This document shows positions 58,848 through 64,000 of a DNA stretch of 64,000 bases, piece by piece. The stretch lies in the NCBI GenBank assembly GCA_037447605.1, contig CM074805.1, positions 1,321,446-1,385,445 on the forward strand, written 5' to 3'. Under the pieces are notes generated by a model. That model was not told the origin of the DNA. It worked only from the letters and a program-made list of their open reading frames with translations, and searched no databases. This DNA is from Zygnema circumcarinatum. Lineage: Eukaryota > Streptophyta > Zygnematophyceae > Zygnematales > Zygnemataceae. A program made the translations under genes and the position numbers. Numbering within the stretch: the stretch's first letter is position 1; each line of letters begins with the position of its first letter.

Positions 58848-60156
58848 GGAATGCTCATTCTGGGGCATGGGCATGGGCATGGGAATGCTCATTCTGGGGC
58901 ATGGGCATGGGCATGGGAATGCTCATTCTAGGGCATGGCCGTGTGACATGGATGCTGTGGGCTCTAGAGCAGGCGCGGCGTGCATGGACCACAAACCGGT
59001 TGGGAAGGGCGGCTTTTGGGGCTGCTGGCCGCGCTGCATTCGGTGTTTGCGGACCCGCGTAAGGGCGTGACTCTTGGGGATCGTGCGTGGTGGGGCTCCC
59101 GTTGGGGAGCGCTTCAGACGTCGCCGTTGGCGCCATGGCGTGGTTCGAATGAATGAATGCATGCACACGTTCCCCCGCTATCGCCGTGCGGCTTGCTGGT
59201 AACTGCCTCGAGGCATGCAGTGCTAGCCTCAAATCAAACAAGATGACTACAACAATGGCGGCACGTTCAAACTCCGGTTACCATCCACCATGAGCTAATT
59301 TGGGAAATATGGCCATGGCCATGCCCCGGTAGTTGCCGGCCGTACAACTGGCGCTTCGGGTGGATCGTTCGGCGGTCCAAATTTTCCGTTGGTCGGATTT
59401 CCCACCAACTCCAACGGACGGTTGCGATAGCCTGCCCGACGGCGCAAAGTCGATCGAGACTGTCGGAGAAAAGTCGTCGCCCCTGCCCTGCCCGGCCGGA
59501 TCCTGCTCCCGCCAGCGCCCAACGGGCACGTCCGTTTGCTAAAAATAAGGAAAAAAAAAAGCGTCCAGGAAAGAGGGATCCACGTGGCAATCCCTGATTG
59601 GGTTCTTTTCCCTCACCCTGCCCGTATCTTTCCCTCCGTACGTTCGAATCCCAACCTCCAAGTGGCCGTACGAAAAGATGTACGGTATCATTCGTACATG
59701 TTCGCACATAGGAATTAGGCCGAGATCTTTTATCGGTCTACAGTAGTTCCGTTCCTAGTGTCAATTTGCCACGTGTTAAGAAAGATTTTGCATGTACACG
59801 TGATAAATCACCATTGGGCAATCTCTACGACAAATCCGAACGTCCAATCAATGGCGACTCACAGAATCTCCGAACCGATCGGATGACCTCAGCATTGGAC
59901 TGCATGGAAAGGGTCACTGCTTGACTGTGACTGTAACTGTGACATGGAACCTGACAAAGATTAGGGCTAGGCTTCCCAGTACGGTGTAAAGGGCAGCAGC
60001 TGACTACGAGGACCGAGTCTTAGGGGCGCCCTCCCCCCTGGAGGCTCTGCCTTCCTCCTGGAGGGCAGAATTAGGGCTGGAGGGCAGAATTAGGGTTTGC
60101 TGCCGCAGGAGAGAGGCCTGATTTGCAAGCACACTGGGGCTGACCGAGGGCCCATC
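58321..60156. promoter_or_regulatory. divergent intergenic region (ERD2-like / WWE-PARP)
   Basis: Holds a CTCTCC tract (58484-58537), GTAC motifs at 58660-58720 and 59640-59700, the GGGCAT minisatellite (58803-58936), and CACGTG boxes near 59581, 59769 and 59799. No exon is recognised, although several GC-rich frames are open. Confidence 0.5.
58803..58936 (+). repeat. GGGCAT hexamer array with 34-bp higher-order unit
   Basis: About seven GGGCAT hexamers are followed by three copies of GGGAATGCTCATTCT, at 58847, 58881 and 58915. The last two are each preceded by three hexamers, giving an exact 34-bp higher-order period. Confidence 0.93.
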
Positions 60157-62450
60157 ATGGACAGTAAGAATGTGAACAGCAGTCCGGGCTCTGTCAATGT
60201 CATCAGCAGTCTCGGCGCTAGTATTCAGACCAGCAGTCCGGGCTGCGGTAGCTTCTGTTATTCCCAGACTAACGACACTTCGGCGCTTCGCTTTCGTTTT
60301 TTCTTCTACGACTCGAAAAACTGGCACGAGTTTCCGGAGTCTGCCAGTCGACAGCTGGCAAATTCACTGGAGCTTGGGTCAGAACGATGTCTTTTCCAAG
60401 TAGGGAAGGCCTTCTACGTGGCGGAGTTCAAAGAGTACGTGCAGAGGAACATCCAGACAGACTATCGACGCTCTATAGGATGGCGAGACGTGCTGAGAAA
60501 CGAAAAGTAAGTTCGTTTCCAGTCGGTGCTGCTTCATGTGTAGCCGAGTCTTTTTATCAGCAATAGGCAATACACCACTTGTTCTGTATTCTGCAACTCA
60601 TGCAGCTCCCGCACTAGATCAATGGATATTGCCACTTCCATTCCTTGACCCCTTGACTCATTTGATGTTAGTATTGTCTTCCTTCTGGTGTTTGCGACAG
60701 CTATGGCCCGTCGACTCCATTTCAGGGATGTTCGAATTTATGGTCAAAGGTAGCGAGGGAAAAGAGAAGGGCCACGCTGCTATCGCCTCTTGATTTCAAT
60801 TGTGACGAAGCTCTATTTGTCAGAAATAAGTAAGTTTTGCATAAAAGAGCCGGAGAGCAAGTAGTTTCATTTTTCGTAGGTGACGTAAAAGGCTAAAGTG
60901 GTTATTTGTGTAGTCTACGCGTCGTCTAATTCAGCAGAAGTCTGATTATTCGGCTGACCAGCTCAGTACATCTCGCTGGGTACTCTACCTTAGGTATGAC
61001 ATTTGGGGAGGATCATATATCGGGGCGTTATAGCCTGCCTTTACCGTTGTTTTGCTTATTTCTAGAGCTAGCTGTTGAAGGGTTCTGAATATTGGTTGGC
61101 ATGAGCTTAAACATGTTTCAAAAAGTGAACAAAGTACTTGGGTGGCTTCTTAGCAATGTACTGTTTCCTGTCTTATCCAGGTTGTTTAATGGCTTGGGCG
61201 ATTTGTCAACAGACTATCTTGTGTCGGCTATTCATAAAGTGCAGAATTCTGAACGTCGCATATCTATGTTCAGGTACGTGTCATTTTAGCCTTTCGAAAA
61301 CATTTACTAATCATTAAGGTACCCTGGTCAAAGAAAACTGGCCTTTCTCCGCAAAGGCAGGATGCTTGATATACAGGTCTTATGTACCCTCTACATTGTT
61401 TTCTAGGAACCCTGTCCTTTAATTTCCTCTTTCTGAGTTGTCTTTTCACCCTTTTCGGTCGTCCTTCCTTGAACTTAGCAATGCCGCAGGTCGGCAGATG
61501 CATTTTCCCTGGCTAGGAAACTCAAGGGAAATCTTGTCGTATGTGTCCATCTGCCACTTTCTGCCACTTGATTGTCGGCAGCTTGGTACTTACGTGTGAA
61601 GCCAATGACAATATGTTACGTATGTTTATACTGAAGCCCGACATTGCATGAACTGAATGTTTTGCAGGGACACAGCACAGGAGGTAGCAGCAAAGCGTGG
61701 GGGCAATGCCAATGTCTGCTGGGTATGGCATGGGACTGCGATGGAAGCTATGGAATCGATTGTAACATATGGATTTGGCCAGCTTGGAAAACCACGACAT
61801 GGAAATTTGTACGGTTCTGGTGTCTACTTCGCTCCTGAGAGTAAGGCTGATGTAAGTGGCGTTCGTTGCCTTCCATTGCTGTGTGTTTTCGCTGCTCAAC
61901 TAGGTCGTTCAAATGTCATTGCTGATCTTGTTACTTTTTTTTTTTTGTGTTCGCAGATTAGTTTGCCCTATGCTGAAAAAGATGATTCAGGGGAACGGAC
62001 GCTGCTTCTTTGCCAAGCTATTCTGGGCTCACAAGAACAGATCGCTGCACACTCGGAACATCGGCTGACACCCAGTAGCCCTGATTATGATACAGGTCAG
62101 GACTCTTCCTTCCATTTGTTCAGTCTAGGTCAAAATCTTCACATTGTCTGGTATTTTGGCGAGCAAAATATAATTCAGAGTCCGATCTGATTTTCAAGTG
62201 TCTTCACACGGTCGTCCACTCTCAATAACCTTGAAAAGTTGAGTTCCAGGGCTGAAACAACACTTCGTGCTGGCATGCAGGAGTCGATCGTTTGAAAAGC
62301 CCGAAAATACTTATCGTCTGGAGTCCTTTTATCAACTCTCACACTATTGTGGAATACGTTATCACTGTGAAGGCCCTTGGGAACGACGATCTTTCTTGTG
62401 GTATGGAGAGCTATCATGGAGGGCATGTAAGGAGCTTGGGACCACATTGA
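60157..62450 (+). CDS. WWE-PARP (SRO/RCD1-like) protein
   Basis: Five exons (60157-60506, 61181-61273, 61668-61851, 61957-62095, 62281-62450) join in phase to 311 residues. Residues about 45-115 form a WWE domain (FRFFFYDSKNWHEFP, ERCLFQVGKAFYVAEFKEY). Residues about 118-286 form a PARP fold: AKRGGNANVCWVWHG, NLYGSGVYFAPE, RTLLLCQAILGS, LTPSSPDYDTG and ILIVWSPF. The order and the PSSPDYDTG/IVW motifs match plant RCD1/SRO proteins. Unlike RCD1, the positions of the catalytic triad read His169, Tyr201 and Glu280 (IVEYVITV). The frame stops after YHGGHVRSLGPH, with no RST domain; a CAT|GTAAGG donor shortly before the stop might instead lead to further exons I did not find. WWE domains bind ADP-ribose chains or proteins. 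Enzyme activity is an inference. Confidence 0.86.
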
Positions 62451-64000
62451 TGACACTTTGGTTGTCATTCACACCGTTTCCTGAAGCATTGCGGAATAGT
62501 TTAGGCTTTGGCAGGAGATAGCTTGAATGGGAACCTGAAACTTGTACAGGACAGACGTGGTTCCCTCGTTTTCGAAAGTGTACTGTTCGGAAAGCGCACA
62601 GGAATGACTATGGATCCATCTTTCCAGGTGGCAATTCACCTTTGGGAAACATGGAGAGGGAATACCGAGAGGAGAATTGGGAGTGAGACACAGAGAGAGA
62701 GAGAGGGCGAGAGAGAGAAAGAGAGGGAAAGAGAGAGAGGGAGGGAGAGAGATGTCCATCTTGGACGAGTAGTGCAGAAGTCATTTGCCAATTTTGCATT
62801 TTTTTTAGGATGGGCTAAGAACTAGCCGATTGCAAGCTGTACTATACGAGCCAGGTGCCTCCATTTGTTTCGCAAAATTCCACGGGTTCACTGTCTCCAA
62901 ATAAGTGCAAAAAAAAAAGAGTTTGCACAAACTTCGCATTAAGGGCTTTCTCTGCGGCCTATTCGGTCATGAAAGCTCCAGATTGGCTTCTGGTTTCTGG
63001 CTTCTGGTTTATGCTCGCAGTACTTCACTATTGTATAGGGCCAATGCACTGTTAGGATGACGGATTTGAAGCTGGATATTTGGGGTTCGTTGTTAAAAGA
63101 TATTTTTAGCCTTTAATGACAAGAGGAAGACCTGAAAGCCAAGACGTCAGGATTACCATAGCGTGTACTGGTTTTATGAGTTTATTTGTTTTTTTTTTTT
63201 TTTTTTCATTTCGGTCCCCTTTCATATCAAGTTGCTGACCTTCCCCGGCGTACAGAAGGAACCCAACAAAAGGAACCCTGCCTCCCTTAGGTGGTTTTGT
63301 ACTCGGCATCATGACACCCATGCATGTCGACCCAACGCACATCCCGAAAAAAGGCAGGGCATGGACGGGAACCATGCCATGGCCTAGCGTGGAAGCTCAG
63401 ACACATATGTACGTGAACATGCGGTAACAATGGCTGCCCCTCTGCATCCAGATAAACGCTCCCAGGAGGACAAACTGTCCCAGTTTCCACAGATATGGAA
63501 GAGCTCCATGAGCGAGCCTTGATGATCAATGGACTCCGACAACACAATAGGAGGGCTGCCTGCTTGGAGCCATATGAAGGTGACAAAGCCGTTTGGCTCA
63601 TGGTAGATAGTACAACTGCTTCCTATTACATCCGCTCTACATCTGGAATAAAGCTGCGTCAATGAGAAAATGCTCACTCGCTACTCTTCTTCAACCACTA
63701 CTCTACACGACTCTCTCCACAATCATCAAGATTGGAAAACCTCACGTGCACGCGATCTCATAACTTACCTCTCACGGTTCTTGACATGCTCGTTCCTTCC
63801 ACCCTTATCCACTGAACTCCACTCTTACGCCACTTCCATTCCGTTCAATTCAGAAACTCTTCAGTGCCTTTGGAAGGCTCTGCCTACAAGACCACCTTCA
63901 CCTTCTTCTCGAGAATTGGAGGGTCAATGTCAATACCCATATTTGCTGCTGTCCCCGCCACTATCCTCATAGCTGACTCAATTGTTGTGCAGTTAAGGTC
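62451..64000. other. right-end region without assignable gene
   Basis: Contains a GAGAGAGAGGG tract (62693-62752), an A-run near 62910, and a T-run at 63188-63205. A minus-strand frame (63384-63677) and CATG-rich sequence near 63320-63380 were examined without finding a domain. A gene continuing beyond the right edge cannot be excluded. Confidence 0.4.

Noticed and set aside
63384-63677. 97-codon minus-strand frame near the right edge
   Set aside because: Open but without domain, splice partners or strong start; left unannotated.

Overview
The window is nuclear DNA of a green-lineage eukaryote, most probably a streptophyte (charophyte alga or early-diverging plant). Almost every gene is split by GT-AG introns with phase-consistent junctions. 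The protein set is plant-like: calnexin, an SRO-type WWE-PARP, PC-esterase/TBL-like, plant-type S2P, CNOT3 and an ERD2-like receptor. Long degenerate TTTAGGG-type repeats are present. I cannot name the species; a Klebsormidium-like alga is only a guess. There is no sign of an operon, CRISPR array or prokaryotic gene.

Layout. 1-454: 5' end of a gamma-glutamyl hydrolase (-). 4039-6155: a small secreted protein of unknown family (+). 7866-9287 (possibly to 10600): F-box-like/LRR protein (-). 11268-12509: small double-CxxC protein (+). 13853-19067: calnexin (+). 20853-25809: a two-domain PC-esterase fusion (+). 26514-29823: site-2 protease (-), first exon not found. 29824-32632: telomere-like repeats, an inverted repeat and a pyrimidine-rich tract. 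32633-40107: CCR4-NOT subunit 3 (+). 40950-44060: 2-oxoglutarate/Fe(II) oxygenase (-). 44601-44682: tRNA-Ser(AGA) (-). 44996-45543: a decayed coiled-coil reading frame (+). 46220-47960: coiled-coil protein (-). 48824-50883: ATP12 F1-ATPase assembly factor (-). 51297-53178: F-box protein (+). 54764-58320: ERD2-like seven-helix protein (-). 60157-62450: WWE-PARP protein (+). 62451-64000: nothing assignable.

Most neighbours form divergent or convergent pairs. The ATP12 and F-box genes start only 413 bp apart. Intergenic 5' regions repeatedly carry CACGTG(G) boxes, CGTAC motifs, CATG-rich minisatellites and CCTCC/GAGAGGG tracts. The genes have no single pathway in common. Calnexin, S2P, the ERD2-like protein and the PC-esterase all act in the secretory pathway, which I regard as chance clustering.

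The most notable observations are three. The PC-esterase gene encodes two tandem domains in one reading frame, the first having lost its catalytic Ser and His and the second keeping both. The compact WWE-PARP keeps an apparent His-Tyr-Glu triad and has no RST domain. CACGTG boxes extend from promoters into coding exons. Exon boundaries were inferred by hand from splice signals, phase and family knowledge, without transcript data.
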